Shown in pieces: positions 17,091 through 26,527 of a stretch of 64,000 nt of DNA. The stretch is from contig JAPSLB010000017.1 in NCBI GenBank assembly GCA_031181145.1, forward strand, positions 18,980-82,979, given 5' to 3'. This stretch comes from Microvirga sp. (GTDB taxonomy: Bacteria; Pseudomonadota; Alphaproteobacteria; Rhizobiales; Beijerinckiaceae). The position numbers and the translations under genes are program-made. The notes beneath the pieces are model-generated. The model ran no database searches, was not told the origin of the DNA, and saw nothing but the letters and a program-made list of their open reading frames with translations. Positions within the stretch are counted from its first letter, which is position 1. Each line of letters opens with the position of its first letter.

Positions 17091-17294
17091 ATGACCCGTT
17101 CCGTTGCCCTTCGCACATTTATGATTTTCATGTTTCTTACTTTGCTCGCAGGCGTCACGGGCTTGGCGTCGCAGGCCGAGATCGCAGAAGTCGTCTTCCT
17201 GATCGGAGCATCCTTGTCCGCGGTGCTGCTGTTCTTCGCACTCACCGTGCAGTCCCCCGCTCCGGTTCCGGCGCGCGTGCGGCGTCGCCGCTGA
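17091..17294 (+). CDS. Small hypothetical membrane protein (67 aa), predicted GSR regulon
   Basis: No family is recognised. Two hydrophobic helices are visible: FMIFMFLTLLAGVTGLA (about 9-25) and EVVFLIGASLSAVLLFFALTV (about 33-53). A basic tail VPARVRRRR would stay in the cytoplasm. The ATG at 17091 is chosen because GGGAGAG lies 6 nt upstream; an in-frame ATG at 17085 is too close to that site. An exact EcfG promoter precedes it and a strong terminator follows about 30 nt after the stop, so it is a one-gene GSR transcript. Its size and layout resemble DUF1328 and other stress-induced small membrane proteins. Confidence 0.75.
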   Translation: MTRSVALRTFMIFMFLTLLAGVTGLASQAEIAEVVFLIGASLSAVLLFFALTVQSPAPVPARVRRRR

Positions 17295-17323
17295 TCGCAT
17301 CCGGCCCTCTTCAAGAACGAAAG

Positions 17324-17352
17324 AAAAAGGCGGCTCCCGGAGCCGCCTTTTT
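17324..17352. terminator. Bidirectional intrinsic terminator
   Basis: Stem AAAAAGGCGGCTCC / GGAGCCGCCTTTTT around one central base, between the converging small membrane protein and SDR genes. Confidence 0.92.
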
Positions 17353-17357
17353 CGCTG

Positions 17358-18218
17358 TCAGGATTCAGTCGGATCGCCGCCGTTCGGGTGAAGGATCGAC
17401 CCCGTGATATAGGACGCATCCTCGCAGGCCAGGAACAGGTATGAGGGAGCGACCTCGTTGGGCTGGCCCGGGCGCTTGAGCGGCGTATTCGCGCCGAAAC
17501 TCTTCACCTTCTCGGCCGGGAATGTCGCCGGGATCAGCGGTGTCCAGATCGGTCCGGGCGCGACGCCGTTCACACGGATGCCCTGTTCCGCGAGCTTTTG
17601 CGCAAGGGAGCGCGTGAAGGCCACGATGGCGCCCTTCGTGGCGCTGTAGTCGAGGAGTTCCGAGCTGCCGCGATAGGCCGTGACCGAGGTCGTGTTGATG
17701 ATGGCAGCTCCCTGCTTCAGGTGGGGCATCGCCGCCTGGACCATGTAGAAATAGCCGAAGATGTTGGTCCTGAACGTCCGGTCGATCTGCTCGGGGCTGA
17801 TCTCGGAAATCTCGCCCTTGGGGTGCTGCTCGGCTGCGTTGTTCACGAGCACATCGAGCTTGCCGAAGCGCTGGATCACCTGATCCACGGCGGACCGGCA
17901 GAAGCCGGGATCGCCCACGTCGCCGGCGATGGTCAGGCACGTGCGTCCCTCCCTCTCCACGAGCTGTTTCGTGGCCTGCGCATCCTCGGTCTCGTTGAGG
18001 TAAAGGATGGCGACGTCGGCCCCTTCGCGCGCGAAGAGAACGGCAACCGCGCGCCCGATGCCGCTGTCGCCGCCGGTGATGAGCGCCGTCTTGCCCTGAA
18101 GCCGGTTGCTCCCGGGGTAGCGCGGTTCGAAATCGGGCCTCGGATTCATCTCGGTCTCATGACCGGGCTGCCGGTCCTGCACCTGCGGCGGAAGCGTCTG
18201 CTCTTGTCCGGAGCTCAT
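17358..18218 (-). CDS. SDR family oxidoreductase, stress-type (YghA/YhdF-like)
   Basis: NAD(P)-dependent short-chain dehydrogenase of 286 aa. A hydrophilic N-terminal extension of about 40 residues (rich in Gln and Pro) precedes the Rossmann motif ITGGDSGIGRAVA (about 47-59). NNAA and the catalytic Ser and Tyr-x3-Lys (LLDYSATKGA) follow, with PGPIWTPLIPATF after them. The extension and the end GSILHPNGGDP match the general-stress SDR group that includes B. subtilis YhdF/YdaD and E. coli YghA. The substrate is unknown. AAGGA lies 7 nt before the start. The upstream EcfG-like box has one mismatch, so GSR control is only suggested. Confidence 0.9.
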   Translation of the reverse strand: MSSGQEQTLPPQVQDRQPGHETEMNPRPDFEPRYPGSNRLQGKTALITGGDSGIGRAVAVLFAREGADVAILYLNETEDAQATKQLVEREGRTCLTIAGDVGDPGFCRSAVDQVIQRFGKLDVLVNNAAEQHPKGEISEISPEQIDRTFRTNIFGYFYMVQAAMPHLKQGAAIINTTSVTAYRGSSELLDYSATKGAIVAFTRSLAQKLAEQGIRVNGVAPGPIWTPLIPATFPAEKVKSFGANTPLKRPGQPNEVAPSYLFLACEDASYITGSILHPNGGDPTES

Positions 18219-18238
18219 GGCATCATCCTTTCTGAGAG

Positions 18239-18263
18239 AACGATGCGGGCTCTCGTCTGGTCC
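18239..18263 (-). promoter_or_regulatory. Near-consensus sigma-EcfG box upstream of the SDR gene
   Basis: Minus strand reads GGACC-N16-CGTT (one mismatch), 20 nt before the start codon. It is weak evidence on its own but fits the neighbourhood. Confidence 0.35.
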
Positions 18264-18277
18264 TTGGAAAAGGAGAA

Positions 18278-18302
18278 GCCCGCGTTGAGGCTCAACGCGG
18301 GC
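18278..18302 (-). terminator. Terminator of the NCS2 permease gene
   Basis: Twelve-base-pair stem GCCCGCGTTGAG / CTCAACGCGGGC, then TTCTCCTTTTCC on the minus strand, about 28 nt after the permease stop. Confidence 0.7.
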
Positions 18303-18329
18303 TCCTTAAAGCGTGTTCCTGCGCGGTTC

Positions 18330-19658
18330 TTAAACGTGCGGGGGCTCGGCGGTGCGGGCCGGCGCCATGTTGAGGATGTGGTAGAGGATGATCGCTCCGA
18401 ACGTCGCCGTGCCGATGCCGTCGAGCGTGAAGCCCGCGACGTTCAGCTTGAAGTTACCCGCCCCAAGGATCAGGGCGACCGCCACGGTGATGAGGTTGCG
18501 CGGGTTCGAGAAGTCGACCCGGTTCTCCACCCAGATCCGGCCCGCGGTCGCGGCGATGAGGCCGAACACCACGATCGACAGGCCGCCGAGCACCGGCCCC
18601 GGAATGGTGCCGATGAAGGCGCCGAATTTCGGCGACAGGCCGAGCAGCAGCGCGAAGCCCGCGGCGATGACGAAAACCAGCGTCGAATAGATGCGGGTCA
18701 CCGCCATCACGCCCATGTTCTCGGCGTAGGTGGTCATGCCCGTGCCGCCGGCGGCGCCGGACAGCATCGTGGCCAGGCCGTCGCCCATGAAAGCCCGCCC
18801 GAGATAGGGATCGAGGTTGCGGCCCGTCATGGCGCCGATGGCCTTGATGTGCCCGAGGTTCTCGGCCACCAGGATGATGGCCACGGGAGCGATCAGGCTC
18901 ACCGCCCTCATGTCGAAGACGGGGCTCTGGAAGCTCGGAAGCCCGAACCAGGCCGCCTCTCTGATCGTCGTGAAGTCGATGGGCGTTCCATAGCCCATGA
19001 GGTTCGCGAAGACGAAGTAGATCAGGTAGCCGAGAGCGCCGCCGAGGAGCACCGGCAGACGCCGCCACATGCCGGGGGCATAAACGGCCACGATGCCGAC
19101 CGACAGCACGGTGGCGAGCGCGATCCAGCGGGCGAAGTCGGAGCCGTTCGCATTGTCGGGCGTCACGCCCGATGCGCTGTTGATGGCGATCGGCGCCAGC
19201 ACGAGGCCGATGGCGGCGACGATGGCGCCGGTGACGACCGGCGGCATGAGACGCTCGATCCAGCGGTGCCCAGCCATCTGAACGACCAGGCCGATGACGA
19301 AGTAGAGCGCACCCGCGGCGATGATGCCGCCCAGAGCCAGGGGAATGTTCGGGTTCGGGCTGCCGACCGATGCGCCGGTGGCCACCAGGACCGGGCCGAT
19401 GAAGGCAAAGCTCGATCCGAGATAGCTCGGCACACGCCCTCCGACCACGAGGAAGAAGATCAGGGTGGCGAGGCCGGAGAACAGAATGGAGACGTTCGGA
19501 TCGAAACCCATCAGGATGGGTGCCAGCACCGTGGCGCCGAACATGGCAACCACATGCTGCAGGCCCACGACGACCATCTGGCCCGTCGGCAGCCTTTCGT
19601 CCGGCATGATGACGCCTTCGGTCTTCAAGGTCCATTTAGGCAGGAAACTGTCGGTCAT
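18330..19658 (-). CDS. NCS2 nucleobase permease, uracil type (UraA/RutG-like)
   Basis: Inner-membrane proton symporter of 442 aa with a 14-helix NCS2 layout. The opening segment [20 protein letters not shown] then [11 protein letters not shown] is typical of the uracil branch, as is [12 protein letters not shown]. The two substrate-site glutamates of UraA correspond to Glu in [12 protein letters not shown] and in [12 protein letters not shown]. Overall wording of the motifs is closest to RutG, the pyrimidine transporter. However, no rutABCDEF genes are nearby, so uracil or xanthine transport independent of the Rut pathway is equally possible. It is a single-gene unit with its own terminator. 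Confidence 0.9.
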   Translation of the reverse strand: MTDSFLPKWTLKTEGVIMPDERLPTGQMVVVGLQHVVAMFGATVLAPILMGFDPNVSILFSGLATLIFFLVVGGRVPSYLGSSFAFIGPVLVATGASVGSPNPNIPLALGGIIAAGALYFVIGLVVQMAGHRWIERLMPPVVTGAIVAAIGLVLAPIAINSASGVTPDNANGSDFARWIALATVLSVGIVAVYAPGMWRRLPVLLGGALGYLIYFVFANLMGYGTPIDFTTIREAAWFGLPSFQSPVFDMRAVSLIAPVAIILVAENLGHIKAIGAMTGRNLDPYLGRAFMGDGLATMLSGAAGGTGMTTYAENMGVMAVTRIYSTLVFVIAAGFALLLGLSPKFGAFIGTIPGPVLGGLSIVVFGLIAATAGRIWVENRVDFSNPRNLITVAVALILGAGNFKLNVAGFTLDGIGTATFGAIILYHILNMAPARTAEPPHV

Positions 19659-19822
19659 ATGTTATTCCCCCACACAATGCCGCTTGAGGTGGCACCCTAG
19701 TGCCAGGGATGGAGGAATGGCTAGCGGCTGAAATGACTTATTAACCGCTGCAAGAGCCCCATTTCTGGACAAGTGCCCGCTCGACAGACACATCATCTCC
19801 CCGGACATCATGAGGATCAGCG

Positions 19823-20842
19823 ATGCGCAAGGACCATAACGCACCGGAAGGCACGGTGCACACCCTCCGGATCGACAGCGAGTGCCTCAAGGGCAATCTC
19901 CTCGGCGACCCGACCCGCCGGCGGATCGACGTCTATGTGCCGGCAGGGCACGACGGTCGCGGCCTGCCCCTCCTCGTCGACCTCGTCGGCTACACGGCGG
20001 GCGGACCTGCGCACACCAACTGGAGGAATTACGGCGAGAACGTTCCGGAACGGCTCGACCGACTGATCGGAGCCGGCGCGATGCCCCCGGTCGTCGTGGC
20101 CTTCCCCGATTGCTTCACCCGCCTCGGCGGCAACCAATATGTCGACAGCGCAGCAATGGGCCCCTGGGAGACCTTTCTCATCCGCGAGATGGTGCCCTTC
20201 GTGGAGGAGCGCTTCGGGTGCGGCGGCGAGGGGCGCAGGGGAGTGTTCGGCAAGAGCTCGGGCGGCTACGGCTCACTCGTCCATGCCATGCGCCACGGCG
20301 GCAAGTTCTGGGCCGCGGCCGCCTCGCATTCGGGCGATGTAGGCTTCGAATATCTCTACCATCTGGGCGAGTTCGCAGGCGCTCTCAGGCACCTGGCCAG
20401 CCATGGCATGTCCATCGACACGTTCCTAAGCAAGTTCGAGCAGGGGCCGAAGGCGAAGGAACAGGACTGGCACGTGCTGATGATCCTCGCCCAGGCGGCG
20501 AGCTTCGATCCCGACCCGAACCATTTCTGCGGCATCCGGCTGCCTGTCGACCTCCACACCTGCGAAGTGATCGAGGAGCGCTGGGCCAACTGGCTGCGCT
20601 GGGACCCGCTGCGCATGGCGGACGATCCCAAGGTGCAGGCCAATCTGAAGAAGCTGAAGGCCTTCTACATCGATTGCGGCGATGTCGATCAGTACAACAT
20701 GGTCTACGGCTCGCGTCAGCTGCACCGGAAGCTCGAGGCTGCCGGCATCGCGCATACCTATGAGGAATTTCCCGACAATCATTCGTCGGTCGATTACCGC
20801 ATGGACGTGAGCCTGCCTCTGCTGGCGAGAGCCATCTCCTGA
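19823..20842 (+). CDS. Putative esterase, alpha/beta hydrolase (esterase D family)
   Basis: Cytoplasmic hydrolase of 339 aa without a signal peptide. The nucleophile elbow G-K-S-S-G (nucleophile Ser145, in VFGKSSGGYGS) and a late histidine in FPDNHSSVDYR outline the catalytic triad; the acid is probably in FYIDCGDVDQYN. The N-terminal strand RRIDVYVPAGHDGRGLPLL is typical of the PF00756 group, which includes S-formylglutathione hydrolases and ferric-enterobactin esterases. The substrate cannot be told. It converges on the flavoprotein gene with only 5 nt between stops. Confidence 0.8.
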   Translation: MRKDHNAPEGTVHTLRIDSECLKGNLLGDPTRRRIDVYVPAGHDGRGLPLLVDLVGYTAGGPAHTNWRNYGENVPERLDRLIGAGAMPPVVVAFPDCFTRLGGNQYVDSAAMGPWETFLIREMVPFVEERFGCGGEGRRGVFGKSSGGYGSLVHAMRHGGKFWAAAASHSGDVGFEYLYHLGEFAGALRHLASHGMSIDTFLSKFEQGPKAKEQDWHVLMILAQAASFDPDPNHFCGIRLPVDLHTCEVIEERWANWLRWDPLRMADDPKVQANLKKLKAFYIDCGDVDQYNMVYGSRQLHRKLEAAGIAHTYEEFPDNHSSVDYRMDVSLPLLARAIS

Positions 20843-20847
20843 CGGGC

Positions 20848-21795
20848 TCACGCGCCTCCCGGCTCGTCCTCGGTCGGCAGGTCGCAATGATTGTGAATGT
20901 GTGTGGCGGCATGGGCGGCATGGCCCATGCCCACCACGATCTGATCGAGCCCCCGGACGATGTCGCCTGCAGCGTAGAGACCCCTCACGGTGGTCTGGCA
21001 GTGCTCGTCCACGAGCAGGCTGCCCGATGGATCGTGCTCGGCCCCCAGCGAGAGGGCGAGGTCGGACCGGTACTTGAGGCCCAGGGCCGAATAGAGCACG
21101 TCGAAACGATGCTCCTTACCGCCCACGTGAAGCGCGGAAATGCGATCGCTCTCCATGTCGAGGGATTCCACGGGCGCCTCGACGACCTTGATGCCGTGCT
21201 CGTCGAGTCGCCCTCTCTGGTCCGGTGTCAGTTCGAGGGTCTGCCCCAGCGTCAGCAGGGTCACGTCGCGCGAATAGGTTCGCGCGATGAACACCGCCTC
21301 CCCCAGTCCATGAGACCCATAGGCGATGACGGCGATCTTCTGGTCCCGGGATTCGTAGCCGTCGCAGATGGGGCAATAGCGTACGAGGCCGCGTTGCACG
21401 GCATTGGGAACGTCCGGCAGATCGGGCTCGATATCGATGGCGCCCGTGGCAAGAACCACCCGTTTCGCCGAGATCTGGCTGGTGCCGCCGTCATCATTCT
21501 CGACGAGGGCGATGAAGCGGTCCGGCTGCTTGCGAAGGCCTGTCACCCGTCCGATCCGGATGCACTTGCCGTACTGCTCCAGATTGGTGCGCGCCCGCGC
21601 CAGAAGGTCGGGACCGGAGATGCCGTCGGCGAACATCGGGATGTTGTGGCTGGTCGGGATCCAGGCCGCCCGGGGCGTACCGCTGTCGACGATCAGGAAG
21701 CGGCGTTTGAACCGCGCAAGGTAAAGCCCTGTCGTCAGTCCCGCCGGCCCGCCGCCGACGATCAGACAATCGAGAATGTCTCCGCTGGCTCCCAT
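20848..21795 (-). CDS. Thioredoxin-reductase-like FAD-dependent oxidoreductase
   Basis: Flavoprotein of 315 aa. The FAD site IVGGGPAGLTTGLYLARF is at residues 12-29, the redox pair Cys141-x2-Cys144 in RYCPICDGYES, and the second FAD motif in VRGLYAAGDIVRGLDQIVVG. The NAD(P) motif is altered to YGSHGLGEAVFIA rather than G-x-G-x2-A, which is common in TrxR homologs that are not true thioredoxin reductases. The start at 21795 places the Rossmann fold at the N-terminus, as in the family; the longer frame adds 44 low-similarity residues. The electron partner is unknown. It is divergent from the aldose-epimerase-like gene. Confidence 0.85.
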   Translation of the reverse strand: MGASGDILDCLIVGGGPAGLTTGLYLARFKRRFLIVDSGTPRAAWIPTSHNIPMFADGISGPDLLARARTNLEQYGKCIRIGRVTGLRKQPDRFIALVENDDGGTSQISAKRVVLATGAIDIEPDLPDVPNAVQRGLVRYCPICDGYESRDQKIAVIAYGSHGLGEAVFIARTYSRDVTLLTLGQTLELTPDQRGRLDEHGIKVVEAPVESLDMESDRISALHVGGKEHRFDVLYSALGLKYRSDLALSLGAEHDPSGSLLVDEHCQTTVRGLYAAGDIVRGLDQIVVGMGHAAHAATHIHNHCDLPTEDEPGGA

Positions 21796-21952
21796 CCGGC
21801 CGCGCCCCCTTCCGCTGATCCCTGAGGAAACACAACTCGCGAGAGAGGCAAAAGATCGCCGTTCCGGGCGCATCGATCGTCGAAATGTATTGAGTGTCCG
21901 GGAACCGTTGGACACGATAAGGCACAAAGCTGCAGCACTTCAGGAGCCCCTC

Positions 21953-22831
21953 ATGACGGTCACGCTGTCGAACGCCCATCTCAAAGCCCAGATCTCCTCA
22001 CAAGGCGCGGAACTGATCCGCCTGTGCGATGAGGAGGGCCGGGACCTCTTGTGGGACGGCGATCCGGCGTTCTGGACAGGGCGCTCCCCCCTCCTCTTTC
22101 CGATCGTCGGCCGCCTGCGCGGCGATCAAGCGCTTATCGACGGGCGCGTCCATCCCATGAAGCAGCACGGATTCGCCCGCATCTCCATCTTCGAGATCGT
22201 CGATGCGTCACCGGAATTCTGCCGGCTCCGCCTGAAGGCGAGCGACGCGACGCGCGAGCAGTTTCCCTTCGATTTCAGACTCGACATGACCTATCGGCTC
22301 GACGGAGGAAGACTGGTCCTCCTGGCATCGGTCCTGAACCCTGAGAACCGTCCTCTTCCCGTCTCGTTCGGCTTCCATCCCGCCCTGCGCTGGCCCCTGC
22401 CCTATGGCGGCGAGCGGAACGCGCATGAGATCCGCTTCGAGACGGCGGAGCCCGCATCCCTGCACAGGCTGTCAGACGGCCTGATCGGGGACGCATCCCG
22501 TCCGACGCCGGTCCAAGGGGATCGCCTGCCCTTGCGCGACGATCTCTTCGAGGATGGTGCGCTCGTCTGGAGCACGCTCGCGAGCCGCACGGTCCGCTAT
22601 GGCGTTCCGGGCCGCCGCTCCATCACGGTTTCCTTTCCCGGCATGCCGCATCTCGGCCTCTGGACGAAGCCGGGCGCGGGCTATGTCTGCATCGAGCCGT
22701 GGCAGGGCTATGCGGACCCGGTCGGGTTCGAAGGCGAATTCAAGGACAAGCCCGGCATCGTGGTGATCCCGCCGGGCGAGAGCCGCGATTTTACCATGGA
22801 GATTGCCGTCGACGCTCCGGCCTCTTCTTAG
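21953..22831 (+). CDS. Aldose 1-epimerase family protein (LacX-like)
   Basis: Cytoplasmic mutarotase-like enzyme of 292 aa. The start ATG at 21953 has AGGAG 6 nt upstream. Family motifs: LWDGDPAFWTGRSPLLFPIVG (positions 33-53), a histidine in MKQHGFAR, the catalytic-type NPENRPLPVSFGFHPALRWP (108-127 approx.), and near the end YVCIEPWQGYADP, where the catalytic glutamate sits. These match the LacX/YeaD subgroup, which interconverts sugar anomers or hexose-6-phosphates. Its 3' end overlaps that of manC by 4 nt in convergent orientation. Confidence 0.86.
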   Translation: MTVTLSNAHLKAQISSQGAELIRLCDEEGRDLLWDGDPAFWTGRSPLLFPIVGRLRGDQALIDGRVHPMKQHGFARISIFEIVDASPEFCRLRLKASDATREQFPFDFRLDMTYRLDGGRLVLLASVLNPENRPLPVSFGFHPALRWPLPYGGERNAHEIRFETAEPASLHRLSDGLIGDASRPTPVQGDRLPLRDDLFEDGALVWSTLASRTVRYGVPGRRSITVSFPGMPHLGLWTKPGAGYVCIEPWQGYADPVGFEGEFKDKPGIVVIPPGESRDFTMEIAVDAPASS

Positions 22832-24249
22832 CCGTCGCACCGATCCTCGACACGGTCCCGATCGTCCTCACCCGCGTCTCTGCCCACCTGAACCCCGATG
22901 AGTTCGAGCGGGATGCGGCCCGGATTGACGAGGCGGCGCACGGAACCGACCGGGATGTGGATGGCCTCGTTCTCATGAACGAGGCTTACGTTCTCGTTCT
23001 CCGTCACCTGAGCGGTGCCCTTCACCACGATCAAGTGCTCGGCGCGGCAATGATGCATCTGAAGCGGGAGATGCCCGCCCGGCTTCACCACGATGCGCCT
23101 CACCAGGAAGCGCGAGCCGTCATCGACGCGCTGACACCATCCCCAGGAATGGTGCATGCGGATGTGTTCACTGGCCTCGGGGCGCCGCCCGGCGCGCATG
23201 GAGGCCACCAGGTCCTTCACCAGATCGGAACGGCTGCGCGGGACCACGAGCACCGCGTCGGCATGGGCAACGACCACGACGTCATCGATACCGACCACCG
23301 CTGTGAGAATGCCGTCGCTGTGAACGAGAGCGTTGCGGGTTTCCATGACCTCGACGTTGCCGCGAAGCGCGTTGCCGGCCATATCGCGCGGCGAAGCATC
23401 CCACAGGGCATCCCAGGAGCCGATGTCGGTCCAGGAGAACGAGACGGGCAGGACGCCGGCACGCTCGGTGCGCTCCATGACGGCGTAATCGATCGATGTT
23501 CTCGGAGCCTGTCTGAACGCTCTCTCGTCAAGACGGATGAAATCGAGGTCGATGGTGGCGGTTTCGAGAGATTTCCTCGCGACCGATAAAACTTCGGGCT
23601 GGAAACGCTCCAGTTCCCCGATCATCACGTCGGCGCGGAACAGAAAGTTGCCGCTGTTCCAGAGGAAGCCTTGCCCGATGAAGCTCTGCGCCATCTCCGC
23701 ATCCGGCTTCTCGACGAACCGGGCGACGCGGAAGGCACCGGCGTCGTTGATCGGCCCGCCCGGCTGGATGTAGCCATAGCCAGTGGCGGGGGATTGCGGC
23801 ACGACGCCCAAGATCATGATGTGCCCCGCGCGCGCAAGTTCGAGAGCTGCCTCGCATGACGCTACGAAAGCCGCCGGATCGTCAATCACGTGGTCGGCCG
23901 CAACGACGAGCACGACCGTGTCGGAACCCTGGCGCGCGGCATGACAGGCCGCGACCGCAATCGCAGCGGCCGTGTCCTTCCGGACAGGCTCAAGGATGAT
24001 ATCGGCTTCGACCCCGATCTGCGCCAGCTGATCGGCGAGGATGAAACCGACATCGTTGCTGGAGATGATCGTGGGACGCTGGAAAACGCCGGGGGCAATG
24101 ACGCGCCGAACGGCCATTTGGAAAGTGGAGAGTTCTCCCAGCACGGTGACGAACGGCTTGGGCATGCTGGCACGGGAGGTCGGCCAAAGACGCGTTCCCA
24201 AGCCGCCGCAGAGGATTACGGGGAAGACGGTTTTGTCGCCGCCGCTCAT
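22828..24249 (-). CDS. manC: Mannose-1-phosphate guanylyltransferase / mannose-6-phosphate isomerase
   Basis: Bifunctional enzyme of 473 aa (AlgA/XanB/ManC type) making GDP-mannose from mannose-1-phosphate and GTP, with a C-terminal cupin that isomerises fructose-6-phosphate. The nucleotidyltransferase signature VILCGGLGTRLWPTSR starts at about residue 10, with FVEKPD later. The cupin carries LPLQMHHCRAEHLIVVKG, in which Cys replaces the third histidine of the usual Q-x-H-H-H-R-x-E-H. ATG 24249 follows GAGG by 6 nt. It marks the left border of the polysaccharide island; its partner manB is at the right border. Confidence 0.94.
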   Translation of the reverse strand: MSGGDKTVFPVILCGGLGTRLWPTSRASMPKPFVTVLGELSTFQMAVRRVIAPGVFQRPTIISSNDVGFILADQLAQIGVEADIILEPVRKDTAAAIAVAACHAARQGSDTVVLVVAADHVIDDPAAFVASCEAALELARAGHIMILGVVPQSPATGYGYIQPGGPINDAGAFRVARFVEKPDAEMAQSFIGQGFLWNSGNFLFRADVMIGELERFQPEVLSVARKSLETATIDLDFIRLDERAFRQAPRTSIDYAVMERTERAGVLPVSFSWTDIGSWDALWDASPRDMAGNALRGNVEVMETRNALVHSDGILTAVVGIDDVVVVAHADAVLVVPRSRSDLVKDLVASMRAGRRPEASEHIRMHHSWGWCQRVDDGSRFLVRRIVVKPGGHLPLQMHHCRAEHLIVVKGTAQVTENENVSLVHENEAIHIPVGSVRRLVNPGRIPLELIGVQVGRDAGEDDRDRVEDRCDG

Positions 24250-24673
24250 GTCAAGCCTCACAACCGCGATGGTATGTTATTTCACACATACCATCTGCAG
24301 GCCAGAGACGGTAGAATGAAGGGGTCTTGTCGGGCTGAGATGGTCACGAGGCTGAACCAAGAGCCCTGCTCCACACCGGAAGGCAATTCGGTTCGTGCTG
24401 CCAAAGCTATCTGCCTTTTCCGGAAGAGGCTCATGGTATTTGAGATCACGTAGAGGAAATAGTAAGCCAGTTACATCGATCTCCATGCTCGTAGTTCTGA
24501 GGCTACCTTATCGGTGCCACATGGATCATTTGCCGCGCTGTTCACGAAGGAGGGCTGGATGCGGACAGGTGATCTGGCTCGTGTGGAGATGACAGCCAGC
24601 GGATGCCGATAGGCTCGGGCGCGAACCGATCCCCGAGCCTCAGACGTCCGTTCTGTCGACACGATTGCGAGAT
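24250..24673. other. Intergenic region, nothing recognised
   Basis: About 420 nt upstream of manC. It should contain the manC promoter. Several short frames exist on both strands but none has convincing start signals or known motifs. Confidence 0.4.
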
Positions 24674-24889
24674 CTAGTTTTCGGCGGTGAGGCCTTCGGC
24701 CTACCGGAATTCACTTTTGCTGTTCGTCATCATCGTCAGCCCGAGGCTCTTGGCATGGGCGGCAACCCAAAGATCGTTATCGCCGGTGAGTTGCCCCGAA
24801 GCGTCCGACCCGCTCGGATGGCGCCTGAGGACTTGGATCACGGGCTTAGAGCCACTGATGATGTGTTCTCATCCAATACAAGTTACCAT
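24674..24889 (-). pseudogene. Degenerate vapC (PIN-domain toxin) remnant
   Basis: On the minus strand the C-terminal PIN-domain signature TGDNDLWVAAHAKSLGLTMM is followed by TNSKSEFR, a TAG, then AEGLTAEN and a second TAG. This is the ending of VapC-type RNases, where intact members read EFxRVxGLxxENW. At the other end, MVTCI plus a frameshifted LDEN resembles the VapC N-terminus (LLDTN). Only about 30 codons separate the two ends, instead of about 80. The gene has therefore lost its middle, is frameshifted and carries a stop. No intact vapB partner was found. Confidence 0.7.
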
Positions 24890-25311
24890 CGCTCGGTGGT
24901 TGGAGGATGGCTACAATCAACGGTGAGTTTGCGGCACGAGAGATTGCGAGCGGCACCTTCACGATAATCAGGGGATAGCTGCCCTATGCCATTCCTTGCA
25001 AAGAATAAGGGACTCTAATGATCCCTCCAGCTTTCATTGGTGTCTCGGTCTTCTTTACGGGTATAGAGAATCTCCGGTTTCAGGCCTTATCCTTGAGTTC
25101 CATTCTGGAACGGCTATCCCTCTGTGGGCCTCCGCAACACTCGAGCCATATGCGACTGCACCTCAATTCGACGCATCTTCGCGAGGTTGGGGTCTCGACT
25201 GGATCTACCCTTCGATCGTCTACCGGAGGGAAGATCAAATGCTCATTCCCTGGTTTACTATAGTACTGAACGCACTCAAGACCATGTTGCTACCGAGAAC
25301 GTGGGATAAGG
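24890..25311. other. Low-GC region with a possible gene remnant
   Basis: Between the vapC remnant and the LpxD-like gene. One plus-strand frame (about 24996-25364) contains ASSRGWGLDWIYPSIVY, which faintly resembles the W-G-L-D-W segment of DUF707-type sugar-related proteins, but it lacks start signals and runs into the next gene antisense. It may be a decayed polysaccharide gene. No functional feature is supported. Confidence 0.3.
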
Positions 25312-26241
25312 CTAACCTCCCGAGCCTTGCCTCGTCTTTCCGATGCTTGCGATATGACGTTTAAAGGCCGAGTGATCAACGGCGAAGTTTCCAGTCACTC
25401 TCTTGCCTGGAGGCACATCCGATACCACGACCGACCCAATCGTAACTAATGCCCCAGCGCCAATAGAAACGCCGTTCGATACTGTTGCATTTGGACCGAT
25501 GTAAGCCTTTTCCCCAAGGGTTACGCGACCACTTAGCATCGAACAGGCTGTCATCTTCACGCCACGCCCGAGCACGCAGTCGTGAGCGATGTGTACAAGG
25601 TTATCAAATGAGCAGAAGTCGCCTATTTCCGTCCATGTCGGGAAGGTACTCCGCGCAACTGTAACCCCCGCGAGAAACACACATCCTCGTCCAACTCTTA
25701 CTCCACCAACCTGATCAAGAAGTTGAGGCACGCCATCAATCTCGGCCATTTCATAAGCCGAGGATCCAATAACGGTATTGGGTCCTACGATTGTCCCCTC
25801 GCCTAGAAACACTCGTTCCATGATCGAGGCATGGGGACCGATTACACAACCTGGGCCAATGGTGACGTCACTTTCGGCGACGTAAGCTGTGGGATGAATT
25901 TGAGCAGAAGGATCGATACGCGATGGGAACGACTCCCAATAATGATCTTTCGTTCTCGCAAGGTGCCTGTGGAGCTTGTAAGCCGCTTCAAGCGGCTTGC
26001 TGCTTATGGCACAACCGAGATGGCTCGGAATCTGCTCAAGCAGATTCGGTGGACAGATGACGCCGGCCACCCCATCGATGTCCCTCATCAGTTCAGGAAG
26101 AAATTTCGAGCTTCCAACCGGCACCAGCTTGTTGGACAGACGCGTGGGGATCTTGCCGACACCGTAAAAGGAGCAATCGCGCACGATACAATCGAAATTA
26201 TCGCTAAAGGAACTGAGCTTGGTAGTCGACTGCTTAAACAT
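25312..26241 (-). CDS. LpxD-like hexapeptide-repeat acyltransferase
   Basis: Protein of 309 aa. An N-terminal uridine-binding-like region (about 1-105) is followed by a left-handed beta-helix of I/V-G-x4 repeats from about 105 (IDPSAQIHPTAYVAESDVTI) to about 280. The central VHIAHDCVLGRG carries the catalytic-type histidine of LpxD. Canonical LpxD is about 340-350 aa and lies next to lpxA/fabZ; this gene is shorter, AT-richer and sits among glycosyltransferases. It more likely adds an acyl or acetyl group to a sugar nucleotide for the polysaccharide than to lipid A. Acyl donor and substrate are unknown. Confidence 0.75.
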   Translation of the reverse strand: MFKQSTTKLSSFSDNFDCIVRDCSFYGVGKIPTRLSNKLVPVGSSKFLPELMRDIDGVAGVICPPNLLEQIPSHLGCAISSKPLEAAYKLHRHLARTKDHYWESFPSRIDPSAQIHPTAYVAESDVTIGPGCVIGPHASIMERVFLGEGTIVGPNTVIGSSAYEMAEIDGVPQLLDQVGGVRVGRGCVFLAGVTVARSTFPTWTEIGDFCSFDNLVHIAHDCVLGRGVKMTACSMLSGRVTLGEKAYIGPNATVSNGVSIGAGALVTIGSVVVSDVPPGKRVTGNFAVDHSAFKRHIASIGKTRQGSGG

Positions 26242-26527
26242 GCATCCCCCTTTGCGATCAGCTTACAATCACTGCCCAATATGCGGATGGCTTGAGCTAG
26301 CCCAAAATGGAACGGTGTCAAGACTCTCCTTACGGCACAAGACGGAGCGAATTTACATCCCTTTCTCAGGATCTTCCGAATTCCACCTAAATAGCGTCCG
26401 GGCAGACCTGATCAACGTTCACGCCCCTTCTCCTTGCCGCTCAAGCATGCCGATTTCTGAGATCCTACCCAGTAAACGACGCACCTAGGGAGCCACGTTT
26501 ATGCTCCCTGGCTTAGAGGAAGGGGCG

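Noticed and set aside
17598..19700. A 700-codon plus-strand frame across the SDR and NCS2 permease genes
   Set aside because: Shadow frame antisense to two real genes; composition is Arg/Asp/Gly/Ala-rich without domains.
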